Assembly: GCA_964016985.1 (NCBI GenBank)
Contig: OZ024824.1
Location: 122,012,839 to 122,076,838 of the forward strand
DNA from: Anodontia alba
Lineage: Eukaryota; Mollusca; Bivalvia; Lucinida; Lucinidae
Direction of reading: 5' to 3'
Length of the DNA stretch: 64,000 nucleotides
Positions within the stretch are counted from its first letter, which is position 1. Every line of letters begins with the position of its first letter. Shown piece by piece: positions 38,001-53,000 of the stretch. The notes under the pieces are model-generated. The model was not told the DNA's origin. It searched no databases and was given only the letters and a program-made list of their open reading frames with translations. A program made the translations under genes and the position numbers.

Positions 38001-41000
38001 TGCTTTGAACAATCAGGTCCATATGTGCATCTTCAATATGTCTATAACATACCTGCAAAGTTTTGAAAAGAGCCAACAAAAGCTCTAAGAGGAGTTCATT
38101 TCACAAGTATGCACTATCAGTCATCATTTACTAGGTGCAATTGTCATAAAATGGCTAAGTTAAAAACCCTGTCCTTTTACAAAAAAATTAAAAATCAGCA
38201 TCAAACTTTCACATGCATGTCTACTAAAGCTGCAAAGCTGCAAAGGTTTGAAAAGATCCAATGAAAGCTCTATGGGTTGATTTCACAAAGTATGCAATGT
38301 AAGTTCCAATACAACCATCTCATTTTAAGCTGCCATAACTCTTGTAATACTGAATCTTCTAGCCCCATTTTCCTGTCACATGTGCATTGTTGGATGGTTA
38401 AGGTGTCTTGAAACTTTTAACAAAATCACACAGAGGCTGTTACAGTTATAGAGCAAAAAGCATATTTTTTGCTGACAGAACTAGAGCTGTCAAAGGATCT
38501 GACTATAGCCCCGCTACAGTGCCATCAGATTTTGATTGCGTTGGGGTTTAAGGACACATCAACCCTTATGTGTCATTTTGTGTCGTCTCCCAGAGAAAGG
38601 GAGAAAAGAGATAGTAGAAGAGATGAAAGAGAGGGACAGGGAAGAAAGAGGAACAAGAATGAAAGTGAAGAAATAGAAGAAATAAAAACATTCCCCCTCT
38701 ATCCTTGCCCGCTAAAAGGATAGTAGGCCTTGCCCAACTGGAAGCCAATATCAGTTGGATGCCCCAGTGACGTAAGATACCCAACACCTTTGCCACACCC
38801 AACCACCCCCAGGGCCATCAGAGGAGAAAGACACAAGTGTGTTCAAAAATTTTAATCAAAATTTGAAAACCTTCCAAGGGACATAACTGAGAGAGTTTGG
38901 GGTCCTTGGTTACCATTTTGCCACTACACCTTCTTTACCTTAGAGACCAAGTGTGGTATAAGTTTCATCGAAGTAGGACCACAAACATATAAGTTATAAA
39001 ATGCATTTTAATTTTTTGAAATCTTCCAAGCAACATAACTCCAAGAATTACTACTAAGGGACAAAACTCCAAGAGTTATGGACCCTTTGCCCTTATTCTT
39101 GAATACATGATATATCCAGTCATTGTCCATGTTTGTACAAACATTCAGCTTTCTAGCTTTCATTGTTCCTGAAAAATCTGTTACAAACGTTTTCAAGAAT
39201 GGCAAGGGCCATAACTCCAAGAGTCATTGGTCCTTGGCCACCATTTTGCCATTACACCCTCCTTACCTCAGAGACCAACTGTGGTATAAGTTTCATCAAA
39301 GTAAGACCACAAAAAGTGTCAAGAATGGCAAAATTTGAAAACCTATCAAGGGACATAACTCAAAGGGTTATGGGACCTTGGCCACTATTCTGCCAATACA
39401 CCTTCCTTATCTTAGAAATAAACTGTGGTATATGTTTCATCAAAGTTGGGCCACAAACATAAAAGTTATTAAGCAAAATGCATTTTAATTTTTTTGAAAA
39501 CCTACCAAGGGACATAACTCCAAAAGTTACAGACCTTTGACCCTTATTCTGGTATACACAATATAGAGATGTCTGGTATACACGACACATCCAGTCATTG
39601 TCCATGTTTATATGAACTTTCAGCTTTCTAGCTTTCTTAGGTTCTGAGAAATCTGTTATGAAAATTTTCAAGAATGGCAAAATTTGAAACTTTCTAAGGG
39701 ACATAACTACATGAGTAAGGGTCCTTGGCCACTATTCTGCCACTACCCCATGATTACCTTAGAGACCAAGTGAGGTGTAAGTTTCATCGAAGTAGGACCA
39801 CAAACATAAAAGTTATTGAGCAAAATGCATTTGAATTTTTTGAAAATCTACCAAAGGACATGACTCCAAGAATTAGGGACCCTTGGACCCTATTCGGGTA
39901 TACACATTACATCTAGTCATTGTCCATGTTTATACCAACTTTCAGCTTTCATAGTTCCTGAGAAATCTGCTACGAAAATTTTCAAGAATGGCCACTATTC
40001 TGCGATTACACCTTACATACCTTAGAGACCAAGTGTAATATAAGTTTCATTGAAGAAGGACCACAAACATAAAAGTTATTAAGCAAAATGCATTTTAATT
40101 TTGCAGTCATAGAATCACAGAACAAAGAAATGACATGGCAAAATCAGCTCAAAGTGGGGCTGTAATCACAGAATGACAGAATCGGGGAATCACAGAATCG
40201 CTCATCATATTCATCATCACTGGATATTTGATTAACAGGTACAGGGGCAACATCGACGTAGTAACTGGCTTGCAGCACACATGGCAGATCTCACACCAGA
40301 TCTCCAGGTGTCTATCATGAGGGTTGATAGTTGAGAGCTTCCCTTCTCTGTGATCCCTCTCTGTCAGCTGCTTCCATGTCTTCTTGGGCCTCCTAGGCCC
40401 ACACTTTCCATCAACCTGTATGTCACAGGCTGTCTTGACTGCACCCTTGGAGCGTTTCACATGTCCATACCAGCAGAGCCTTCTCTCCTTCAGAATGAGG
40501 TCCAGATCCTCAATGCCAAGCTGTGCAAGTAGCTCATTGGGCCTTATGGCGACACTGTCTTGCGGCTTGACATTGCAGATTTGTCTGATCATTGCCCTGT
40601 CATTCTGCTGCAGATGTTTGAGGTCTGACTTTGTTATTGGCCAAGTCTCACTGGCATGGAGCATTGCGCTCCCTATACAAGAGTTGTACACATGGCCACA
40701 TGTCTTGAAAGAGAAGTGGCAGGAAGAGAGAACTGGTAGCAGCTCCTTAACTTCTTCCAAGCGGCTTTCACACATGTTGTGGTTGACAGTTCACAGCCAC
40801 CGGTTGCTGAGAGCATGTCTCCTGGGTAGCAAAAGGAAGCTACCATCTCCAGCTTGTCAGGTTCTACTTGGACTTTCCTCTGTGGTCTGCCCTCCAAAAG
40901 GCAAGCAGTTCCTTGATACTGTGTACTTCTGTAATCAGGGTCCTTTGTCAAGCCCACTGCATTTCTTGTGCACCCAGTGCTTGCAGCCATTGCAGAAGAT

Positions 41001-44000
41001 GCTGTTGCTGCCCACTCCAGTGTGACAGACAGCGCATGGAAACTCGCCTGAACTCTGCAGGAGGTCCAGCTCCATAACACAGATCATGATCTTTGTCTTT
41101 CCTGCATTTACTCTCAGCCCCTTTCTCCTCCATTGTTTCTTTCTAAAACAAGAGCCTCCTGACACATTCCCGGAGTGATTCGGTGATGATAACAAGTCAC
41201 TGGCATAGAGGTCCTCCCAGGGGATCCCAGAGCAGAACTTGTATGACAAGGCTCCAAGCACAATTATGAAGAGCAGCAGGCTGAGTACAGCCTCAATGAA
41301 CCAGGGCTCTGGAAATTCTGAAATCTGAATGGGTCCAGCCGATGATGATGATGTCATCAATGAGCCCATTTCCAAAAAAAAAAAATATAATATCACCTGT
41401 CATGAAAACTAATGACAATTGGCAGTCCTATAACTCCTTTTAAATAATACACTTCAACTCTGTTATATGACAGAAGTCCGGGTATAATGAGCATGATCAA
41501 AGCTGGTGTCATCAATAAATACAGTCAGGTATGTAAAAAGAAAGAAAGAAAAAAAACAAGGATGATTTTGTTGTTATTTCCACCCCCGCAGGGTTTTCCT
41601 AGATAACTATTTATAAACAACTGATTCCCGAGCAGGAAAGACGGAACAAAACGACTTTCATGGACTTAATTAGGTCTAATAAAAAAAGGCCTGCGCCACG
41701 GGCGGTTTTGCAGTTTTCAATGTTTCAAGATCTGACCAGACTGCTTAAATTTTAAGCACTGACCAAACTTGTCTAGCGCAAGTGGTGCATTACTTATTTT
41801 TACCATGAAATCTACGATGAATTATACTCGCTTGTTAAGGCTGTCAAAAAAAAAAAAAAAAAAAGCAAACAATAAGACCCAGATCTGACGCCGTTGTATG
41901 CGACATCTGATCAGGACGTAATTTGGGAATTAACTTATCATATCTGGGACTACTCAGACTACCGTTACTGATGATTCATGTTAATCGCTTGTTTGCCGCA
42001 AAAAGGACAGTGAAGTGTTGATTTTTGACAATGTTTGGATAATGACGTAATTAATTTGTGCTGCGGTAGGTTGCCGTTATTCATCTGTCTCTTCAATATA
42101 CATGTCAAATGACCGTTTAGAGCCTTTTAACTACCATAATATTGCATTCAAAAGGTGCATGGACGATGTCAGTTTGGGAAGACTTGACCGTTTGTGATTT
42201 TTTAGACATCATTGATTCGTGAAAATTGGTTGGTTGGAAAAAATGAGGTTCAAGGCACAAACCTGTTGGACCGAATTATCAGCGTTTTGGGGTGTTTGAA
42301 ACCGGTCCAGAATTCTTATTTTCGGTCCAGACCAGCTATTTTCCGATTTTCTGGAGCCCTGCATCAAACCCTTCACTGTACCCATCGCCAATATGGAAAT
42401 GTCTCCGCGCACTGGCATACATCCCCTGCATCAGTCGCACAATCCACTCGGCCCAACTAAGTTTTCTCAGAGCCCACCCGATGACCATCCAAGGCACTCG
42501 ATCAAACACCTTCTCCAGGTCTGTGAAAATCATGTAGTCTCTTGTTGGCAGCTAGATACTGCCTGACAAGAAAGATTATGACTGCTGTGCCTCTGCCTGA
42601 GACAAAGCCAAACTGGGAATCATCGATTGACACCAACTGTCTGAGGAGGCTGTCTGCAATCCTCTCCTGGACTTTCACAATCTGCTCTGTCAGCATGAGA
42701 CCATGGTAGTTGCCCCTGTCCAATGCATCCCCCTTACCCTTGAGGAGGCAGACAATAAATCTATGCTCCCAGTCACAGCGTACCTTCCCATCGTGAATGA
42801 TTGCAGCTGTGAGGTCACAGATCATGGCGGCACCCGTCACTGGCTGCTTATATCATCTCTACCACTATGCCTGATGGGCCCGGTGCTTTGCCCGCCTTCA
42901 TCTGAGAGACAGCTTTCTTAACCATATCAATGGTGATTGGGATGGGAGAGCCTTCCACTAGCTGTTCCTCAGAAAGGTGGTCAGGGTCCCAGTCAAACTC
43001 AACGTTGAGAAGCCTTTCCCAGCTAGCATTCTACGTAAATCTACATCGGGCCGCCATCGGCCCGTCAGCTACCCTGACGGGCCGATGACGGCCCGATATA
43101 GATTTACGTAGAATGCTGACTGGGTTGATAGTGCTCTAACCAGGCCTTCTCCTTTGAGTCTTCACTTATTGTCATCTCCACTACATCATTCTACACCTGG
43201 GCCCAGTTGTTCAAAGCATCGTTAGCTTAACGAGCTCGTTAAGGGTCATTTCGTTAACTGTTTTAGCAGATTCGATGTACAGTATTCTGATATTTTTTGC
43301 TGAAAAAATGTGAGTAGCTTTTGCACTGCAAAAGCTACTCACATTTTTTCAGCAAAAAATTTCAGCATATTTGCATATCACTCAATTAAACTTTTAACAA
43401 ATCGTTAACTAACTACATCGTTAGTTTTGAACAACTGGGCCCTGGTCAATATTCTTGTAGACCTTGTGGGCTTCTTTATGAGCATGATGCACTGCATGCC
43501 TGGCAATGCATTTAGCTGCATCATATGATGCCCTACTTCCTTTACTCGTCTTCCATGCCTTGAAAGCTTTCCGCTCGGCAGCAATGGCCTTTTCCACATG
43601 CTCATTCCACCACCAGGTTTCACAATGCCAACAATGGGGACCAGTTCTCCCACACACCTCCTCAATTGTCTTGAGCAAGCCTGTCTTGATGTTGTTTCAG
43701 ATATCCTCAGTGGCAGCATCAACTACACCTGCAGACGCACTCGCATGCAAGTTGAAGACGTCCTGGAAATGATTGCTCGTCTGAAGGTCTTTAAGCTTCC
43801 AAACTTTAAGACGAGGAGTAATCTTGCGCTTGGATTTTGGAGGCACATCAATCCTCATGTCGCATACAAGAAGCTGATGTTGCAGGGCTACTTCCTTGCC
43901 AGGGATCACTTCCACATCTGTGACAAGTTTGCCCATGGTCTTACCAAAAAGAATGAAATCTATCTGTGTGGCTGCATTTCCCAACTTGTATGTGATGAGA

Positions 44001-47000
44001 TGGATGTCACGTTCTTGAAACATGGTGTTCCCAAGAAGCAGATCTAATGCTAGGGCATACTCTAGGGTAAGGGTTCTCTCACCCTAAATATCTGGTTAGG
44101 GCCTGCCATACCCCATCCTATCATGCACTTCCTGTATTCAGTACCTGCACAGCCTACATGGCCATTCCAATCTCTGATGGGATCAGGAATTCTGATCCTG
44201 GGATCCTGGCAGTCACAGCACGCAACTGGTCAAAGAAAAGGTCCTTAACCTCATCACTGACATGTTCAAAAAAGTATATACTCCTATAAAACTTCATTTT
44301 GCAGGGCTATGTATTACTATTCAAGCCTTTGAACTATCTGTACAGTGATACAAGGCCTATAAAATCTCAAAGTTATGTAGTTTTAAACATTTTTGCTGCT
44401 TTGTCAAGATTTCATTTTCAAGCTTTAAACCAGACTAATTTGACTGAAAGACATGAAATTTTATTGCTGTCAGTTGGTGGAAATATTGAACTATCATACA
44501 TAATTACACATCTCTAGACAAGAGTGATATCCAGATAATATTTCCCGTATTTCTCCACAAAACTCCATGTTGTTGGTACTCATTTAGAAGTGTCTAGGAA
44601 AGTACACACAACAAATATTTTCCAGGGGAAATTAGAACTAGAATTGTTTTAAAATGCCATGTCCCCAACATTTTATTTATGTGTAATTTACTCATCCCCT
44701 ATAAGCTCACCAAGTTTAAAGGCCCTTCTTTAATTATTGTAATAGCCGGCTGACAAAATTTCAGTATCATATTTTTACAAGGAGCATAACTCATAAAAAA
44801 ACATCAGATTTTTTTTTCAAAAGTTAATCTGGTAAACTAATCATCCCCAATAAGCTCACCAAATTAAAAAAAAAAGGCCTCTTAATTTGCTTAACGTAAA
44901 GAAAACCTTGCCAAAAGCCAATGCTGACAGGGCCAATCCTTTAAAAGTATATACAGGAGAGTGAGTCACCTTACCAACTCAGGTTTTACGGCCCATTCAA
45001 CCCAATGGGGTCATGTCAAGCACGATCAGTTTACCTAACCAAACTTTTACTGGGCAGGCTTAGTCCTCTAAGTGGTTAACCAGTATTGTGCACATTCTTT
45101 CGCCAGAAACTGACAACTGCCCTTCTTGAATCAGCGGAAGGGAGAGAAAGACCGTAGAAAATATTTCATGATCAATCTCAATGAAATAATGTTGCTGACC
45201 CCGTGGGGATCGAACCCGCGACCTCCTGACCACCAGTCAGACGCACATCCGCCTGAGCCAGCGAGGCCGGCTTTAATATGATTTTAATTACAGAATAGAA
45301 CATATTTTAAGGATACGAAAGAAAACTACAAATGCTCAAAAATAACTTAAAGTGATAAGTTTCCACAGACAAGGGAACAATTTTTGAGTCAAAAATACTG
45401 CTTAAATTTGTTGGTTAGAATAGAGGAAATGTTTCATTACAGAATCAAGAATGTGTTCTAACCATATTTTGATGATACCTAGAAAATGATGTTACCTGAC
45501 ACAATACTGCTGGATGAGTACTTACCGTCTTTCTTTGAATCAACAAAAATGGTATGTTTATTTTTGGGTTTATCATCACAGTCAATAAGATGTAGCGAGG
45601 ATTTTAATCTCTCAATTTTCTGAAATATGAAATTAAATCCTTTATAAATGTATATATATATATTTTTGATCTACAAGTTGCCTAAATACTTCCTGCCAAA
45701 TTTCGAGTCAATCAGCCTTTTGGTTCAGAGGAAGAAATGCAGAATAGATTTTCAAGATAGCAGCCATGGCTTTGGACTGGGGCAAATTTAGCAATTTTTT
45801 ATCTACAAGTCGCCCTGATACTTCCAACCAGGTTTCGAGTCAATTTGCCTTTGGGTTCAGGAGAAGAAGTGAAAAATAGATTTTTACCATGGCGGACATC
45901 TGCTATTTCCCATCAGAATGAATTACATTTTTGATCTACAAATCACCCTGTTCTTCCTACTAAGTTTTGAGAATAGGCCCAGGAGTGTAGGAGGAGTAGT
46001 CTTAAAGCAAATTATTGACGCCGCACCAAGACAACATGTGACTGACGACGCATGACGGACCTTAAACCAACAGAATAGCTCACTTTGAGCACTTCATGCT
46101 CAGGTGAGCTAATAATAGGTATAGGTTTCAAGTTTGAAAAGAATTTTTCAGAAGTAATCAGTCAAAATGCATTTGGCTGGAACACTTCATTTAAGTTGAA
46201 AGGGGCCATGAGACAAGCATACTGATCGAGTAAAATAACAGGAAAAGGTGATTTCTATACAGCTAACACAAATCCCAGTCTGGTGGTGGGGACAGAAGGG
46301 GGTCACAAAAATAGTATCATACATTATTGCCAGGTGTCTACAGTCAAAATTTGTTGAATACCCCTCACTCCACCCCACATCACCCATTAAAACACATACA
46401 TGTCACATCTTAACTATTACCATGCTAAATCAATAAAGATGCCACACACACTTCTATTTTTTCAGACAATCAGATTACATGATTTAGATTATTGATATAA
46501 ATTCACATACTTAATGGCAAAAATTTGTTTGTGTTGAGGTTTTACGGCCCAGTCAACCCAATGGGGTCATGTTGAGCACGGTCAGTTTACTTAACCACAC
46601 ATTTACTGGGCAGGCTTAGTCCTCTAAGTGGTTAACCAGTATTGTGCACATTCTTTCGCCAGAAACTGACACCTGCCCTTCTTGAATCAGCGGAAGGGAG
46701 AGAATGACCGTAGAAAATATTTCATGATCAATCTCCATGTAAGAATGTTGCCGACCTCGGCGGGGGTTGAACCCGCGACCTCCTGTATTCCAGTCGGACG
46801 GCGCATCCAACTGAGCCACCGAGGCCGGCTAATGGCAAAAAGTTAATTGATCTGGATCTACAGTGTTTGCATAGCCAGGGGATATCCGGGTTCAGCAGGA
46901 CCAGGGTTAAAAACATCAATTCATTTTAATTCGTAGCTTGATAACAATCGCCACTGTTAGTCATTTGGCTGGCACTTTTAGACACAACACTAGATAATCA

Positions 47001-50000
47001 AATGGACTTAGTTTGTCTATTTATCTGCAAACTTTACCAATTAAATTTAAGACTAGGCAGAAATGAGGAAAACATGTTAAAGAGCAGTTTGATCAGGGCC
47101 CACACTCTTTGCTATTGTGTGACATTTTAGTCACCTCATCAGACAATCAAATGACCTCATTCAAATATTTAGGGTAATTACACATTTTTTTTTTCAGAAA
47201 TAAGCTAATGACTGCTTTGTACTCTACATAGATTTCTTTACTTGCTCAAGAATTTTCATTAACCTGGGCCCAGTCGTTCAAGACTTTTCATTAACCTGGG
47301 CCCAGTTGTCCAAAACTAACGATGTCGTTAGTTAACGATTTGTTAAAATTTACACTGAATGATATGCAAATATGCTGAATTTTTTTGCTGAAAAAATGTG
47401 AGTAGCTTTTGCAGTGCAAAAGCTACTCACATTTTTTCAGCAAAAAATATCAGAATATTGCATATTGAATCCACTAAAACAGTTAAGGAAATGACCCTTA
47501 ATGAGCTTGTTAAGCTAATGACGCTTTGAACAACTGGGCCCTGGCTAATAACTAACCTTAAGTTCAGCAGATCTTTTCATGTTCACATATTTGAGATCTT
47601 GTGAGAACATCAGCTTAAGCTGAGCTTCAGTATGTTCAGGTTCTGTTGTCTCTCGCCGCTGGTGAACTCCATCCTGTAAGAAAACAAAACTGATGTCAGA
47701 TGTGCTTGTGGTTTAACAAGCAGGATTTATGTTGTCTGCTGATATAATCTTCAAAGGCTACATATATATGTATGCAAACAGCACAATAGCTCTAATCTGT
47801 GGATGCTCTGGCTTACCCACAAACTTTTGATCACCCATCCCATGGCAGCTCCGTATGTACTTTGGTTTCAATCAGACCAGCAGTTTCTGAAGAGAAATCT
47901 GTTTGAAAAGATTGAAGATGCAGACAACATCGACGACACAGACGACGGACCAACTGGTCTATACTGTAAGCTCTCCAAGAGCAGTTGGCTCTGGTGAGCT
48001 AAAAGGATTGCAGAGTTTCATGACACTTTGATGTGGTCAAAGAAATAAGACAAAACACAGCTTTTTTTTAATGTTTTGACTTCATGTCTTCTTCAGAACT
48101 AAACTCCATTTTGAAAACATTCAACATCACGTCTGTTTGTGAAAATGTAACGTGACTTTACATGGAAAATAACGTAAGCAACGTTATCATACCAGAACAT
48201 GCAAGCCCGGGTAGATGAAGAGCCACTTAAGCAGCAAACAAGACAGGCTCTGATCAGACTGCATGGCTGTATCTTGAAGTAATTAAAAAATATCTTGAGC
48301 AAAGGAAAAAACAGTTTTGCAATATCATTACTAGCAAACATTCTTACTCAGGCACTCAGTGCAAATACTCCAGATAAAGGGAGTAATTCTAAAGGTATTG
48401 TTTTTGTTATTATAAACATCATAGGTGCTCAGTAGAATCAATGGGAAAATTCTAAATATTGGGAAACCTTAACACCTTACCATACTTGTCCTATGATTTG
48501 TAAAAGTCTGTTCCACCACCTTTTAATGTGTTTAAAGTATTGTTGGTTGAGTGGCAAACAGTGTAGACCCTGATCAGATGCCGCATTCTGCAGCACAGTA
48601 ATGAGTACCCAAAGTATTATGTCACATATGTATAGCTGGTTACAAGTACTTGACCATGTGTGGTCTTAATGTGAGCAAATCACTGTCAAAATGGCTCAGT
48701 CTATTCATGAACTTGGTTGAACAGTGTTTCTGTAATTAGTACTCTCACTATTATTAAATTCGAAATAAATGACTACACCTGGTACACACAGTCAGTTGTA
48801 CATTTTGTATATGTATCTGTCACAGATGTGTCCTGCATATTTCATGGTCGACCTTGACCATATAGCTCAACCAGTTTATACAAGAAAAAATCATCCTCCT
48901 TATAGATTGGACAGCTTCATGTCTGATTTTAGGGAATTCTGTTGTTTAATTTTTCTTTTTTTGTTGAAAATACCTTATTTCATGCACACAGTGTAGGTCC
49001 TGTTGTACATACATCAAGCAATGCCCAAAAGATTAGTGTCTGACAGTCACACCTGTTTTACTCAATTTCAAGGAGTGTTTGTTGGAGGTGAGAAAATAAT
49101 TATAATCTAAATTCTGAAATCAATCCATCCAGGGGAGCTGTATAATTAAACTCCTCCCGGTCAAGAAGAAAAAAAAAATAGTATATTTTTTAACAACACA
49201 AAACTTTTCCTGAATTACTCTTTTATCTGGAGCTGTGCCTCAGAACTGTATGATAAAAACGCTATACACAAGTTATTATACGGTAGATTTCATTAGATAC
49301 TCTATATCAACACTAATGTCCTTTCAAATATTTACCCTAAAATTAAAAATATGGCCAAAAATTGGTCTGTCCTATGCAATTTCTATAGTAAAGTAATTTT
49401 TTTTAGTTTTTGTCTAAGAAAATATTTTTTACTTTTCTTTGCTGAATTTGAATTATTGACGTTTCACAACAATACTGTAAAAAATTCAGAAAAAGTGAAC
49501 AAGCAGAACTTGTTGCAAATCTGTCTCCAAGCTACCTACCCTACAGATTTCTGCATAATTTGCAATCATTTTTACTGTGACAAAAAGTGAAAATGTTTGA
49601 TTTTTTTTAAAAAATGAACAGAATAAAACTTTTTGTGTCTAGATAATTTCGACAAATAGTTTTGCATTAAATCATGACAATAGTTTGTAAAATTTACTTC
49701 TCCTGTCTAAAGCAACAAGCAAAATACGACTCTGAAAGATATTGAAAGCACAGTAGCTCCCACACCAGCTTGAAAGTCAAAGTTCCAGGTGTGATATGGG
49801 TTGAAGTTGATATGGGATGTGATATCAAATGCCATCTAAGATCTACTAATAGATGATTTAGTGTTTAACATCCCTTCCTGCCTTTCAACATTGTAACTTA
49901 ACCTTTACCACTCTCTGGGCATTTTCAGCAGACGACAAAATGATGTTATTTTTCTTATTTTTTCCCAGAAAACAGGATTTGACATTTCATGCAAATTGTC

Positions 50001-53000
50001 TCCTAAGGAGACAATTTGCATGAAATGTCAAATCCTGTTTTCTGAGAAAAATAAGAAAAATATTTCAAAATGTCGTCTGCTGAAAATTTTACCCAGAGTG
50101 CTAAGCGTTAAGCCATATCAAGATGAAAGGGCAATAATGACAGACTCAGTACAATGAAACACCGTAAAGTCATGAACTGAATTCCACTTCCAGCAGGACT
50201 CGAACATGGGACCTTGTGATCTGAAGTTAGGAGCGCTAAGCACTCAGCCACCGGGACACTTCCTGTTAATAAATAAGATTCATTCTATCTCACATGTCAG
50301 GAATGTGATATGGATTTTAGAAATACGATTCTGTTGTGTGACACAGATTCTAGTGTGACATCAGAGATAAGTTACAGGTTTTGAGATGCGATATGGCCAA
50401 TAAGGTGTTGGTATAATATAGATACAGGCTTTGTGGTGCAATACAGATTTTAATGTGACATCAGAGATAAGATACTGGTTTTGAGGCCCAAAACAGTAAG
50501 TTAGAGGTGGTATATTATGGATTTTGGGATATGATATCACACATTCTACACTTCTTCTGTGGCTAGTTCATGTGCTAAAATGATATATATATGAATTTCA
50601 TACTGATATCACACTTTCAAGTATTGTTCAGAAACTATATTATATAATATAACCAAGTATATACCTTCTTAACTGTATTCACCATGTTGAAATAGAACTC
50701 ATCTGGATTTTTGTCTAAAGCCTTCTGCTTCAGTAACTTTAGCGTCTTTGCCTTCCGATGGTGATCACTATATATACAATAAGTTAATAGTTACAACAGG
50801 AGTATAAAAAACTCAGATGAGTCATGCTTGGACAATGAGGTGGGATTTAACATGACAGGAGTATTTGGTGGTAATTATGGGAAAATATTTACTGCCTCTT
50901 CATAACAACATATGTTGTAGATACTCATTAGAAGCGCCTCCTCAGGTATTTCTAAGGAGTACCCAGAACATATGTTGTTATGGATAACTGGAGAATATTT
51001 TCTGAGAATTATCCTCAAATACTCCTTACAAAGTACTGTGCATGAGTACTGTAATAAACTTACACTACAGTATGATGTCACATGGGGGACAATAACTTCC
51101 AAAATCAGGAAGTTATTGTACACCTGTTTTAACCACTAGTTTTGTTGTATTGCTCCACCTTCTGTTTTATTTAGATGTATTGATTTTATTATTACTAAAA
51201 CTTCACAGAAAGGGTACAAAGAATACAATGAAAACAAAGGAGACCAGTTTCTAAACTTCAAGCATATTTCCAGTATGGAAACTTTTTTTATCTTTATCTT
51301 TGAAGTTAAGCCATATTCTGCGGGCTTGGATAAATATGCTTTCAGGGAATAGGCCTATTTGAGAGCACCTCAACACCTCCAGAAACAAGGCTTGTCCTTT
51401 AGTTCTAGGTTGTCCGTCAGGGCAGGGAATGTACTTTATAAATCACAAGAGCTGTCGTAGGACAGCGAGCTCGCCTGCTGGGTACATTTTATATTGTAAC
51501 ATTTTTATCGTTAAGCCATATAATATAGGTCACACTGACCTAGATGTATTTGTATGTAAATCATTTTGTCACATAGATATAATAATCCAGGTATGACAAT
51601 TCTCCATGAAATAGTAATAAAAATAAAAGGCAAAATCACTGAAGCATGAAATATAGGTCACAATGACCTAGATATAGTAAGTGGTCATTCACTGGGTCAC
51701 ATGGAACTAATATCCCAGGTGTGACATTTATCCAACAAATAGTATTCAAGATATAAGGCAAAATCACTGAACCATGAAATATAGGTCACACCAACAGAGA
51801 TATATTTTGACGTCAATAATCGGGTCACAAGGAACTAATATCCCAGGTGTGACATTTATCCAACAAATAGTATTCAAGATATAAGGCAAAATCACTGAAC
51901 CATGAAATATAGGTCACAATGACCTAGATATCGTAAGTGGTCATTCATTGGGTCACATGGAACTAATATCCCTGGTGTAACATTTATCCAACAAATAGTA
52001 TTCAAGATATAAGGCAAAATCACTGAACCATGAAATATAGGTCACACCAACAGAGATATATTTTGACGTCAATAATTGGGTCACAAGGAACTAATATCCC
52101 AGGTGTGACATTTATCCAACAAATAGTATTCAAGATATAAGGCAAAATCACTGAACCATGAAATATAGGTCACACCAACAGAGATATATTTTGATGTCAA
52201 TAATCGGGTCACAAGGAACTAATATCCCAGGTGTGACATTTATCCAACAAATAGTATTCAAGACATAAGGCAAAATCACTGAACCATGAAATATAGGTCA
52301 CAATGACTTAGATATAGTAAGTGGTCATTCACTGGGTCACATGGAACTAATATCCCAGGTGTGACATTTATCCAACAAATAGTATTCAAGATATAAGGCA
52401 AAATCACTGAACCATGAAATATAGGTCACACCAACAGAGATATATTTTGACGTCAATAATCGGGTCACAAGGAACTAATATCCCAGGTGTGACATTTATC
52501 CAACAAGTAGTATTCAAGATATAAGGCAAAATCACTGAACCATGAAATATAGGTCACAATGACCTAGATATAGTAAGTGGTCATTCATTGGGTCACATGG
52601 AAGTAATATCCCAGGTGTGACATTTATCCAACAAATAGTATTCAAGATATAAGGCAAAATCACTGAACCATGAAATATAGGTCACACCAACAGAGATATA
52701 TTTTGACGTCAAAAATCGGGTCACAAGGAACTAATATCCCAGGTGTGACGTTAATCCAACAAATAGTATATAAGATATAAGGCAAAATCACTGAACCACG
52801 AAATATAGGTCACAATGACCTAGATATAGTAAGTGGTCATTCATTGGGTCACATGGAAGTAATATCCCAGGTGTGACATTTATCCAACAAATAGTATTCA
52901 AGATATAAGGCAAAATCACTGAACCATGGAATATAGGTCACACCAAAAGAGATATATTTTGACGTCAATAATCGGGTCACAAGGAACTAATATCCCAGGT

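Larger units (their letters stand above)
40149..44262 (-). mobile_element. 5'-truncated LINE, heavily nested and broken
   Basis: Read on the minus strand: endonuclease-like part (44262 to about 43690; SDEVKDLFFDQL, ATQIDFILF), linker (43680-43441; GSRASYDAAKCIARHAVHHA), MITE A (43440-43201), RT N-terminal part (43198-42370; RGNYHGLMLTEQIVKV, DSQFGFVSGRGT, DLEKVFDRVP), an insertion of about 1 kb (42369-41315), then the RT catalytic region (VLSLLLFIIVLGALS, LYASD where YADD is expected), the Cys/His finger (41060-40960) and the long C-terminal tail to 40155. Stops, frameshifts and three insertions make it dead. The orientation is UTP11 sense. Confidence 0.88.

Noticed and set aside
40384..41025. 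213-codon plus-strand frame
   Set aside because: Antisense shadow of the LINE C-terminal coding region on the minus strand.
42209..42460. Overlapping frames on both strands near 42.3 kb as small genes
   Set aside because: They straddle the junction between the LINE RT domain and its insertion.
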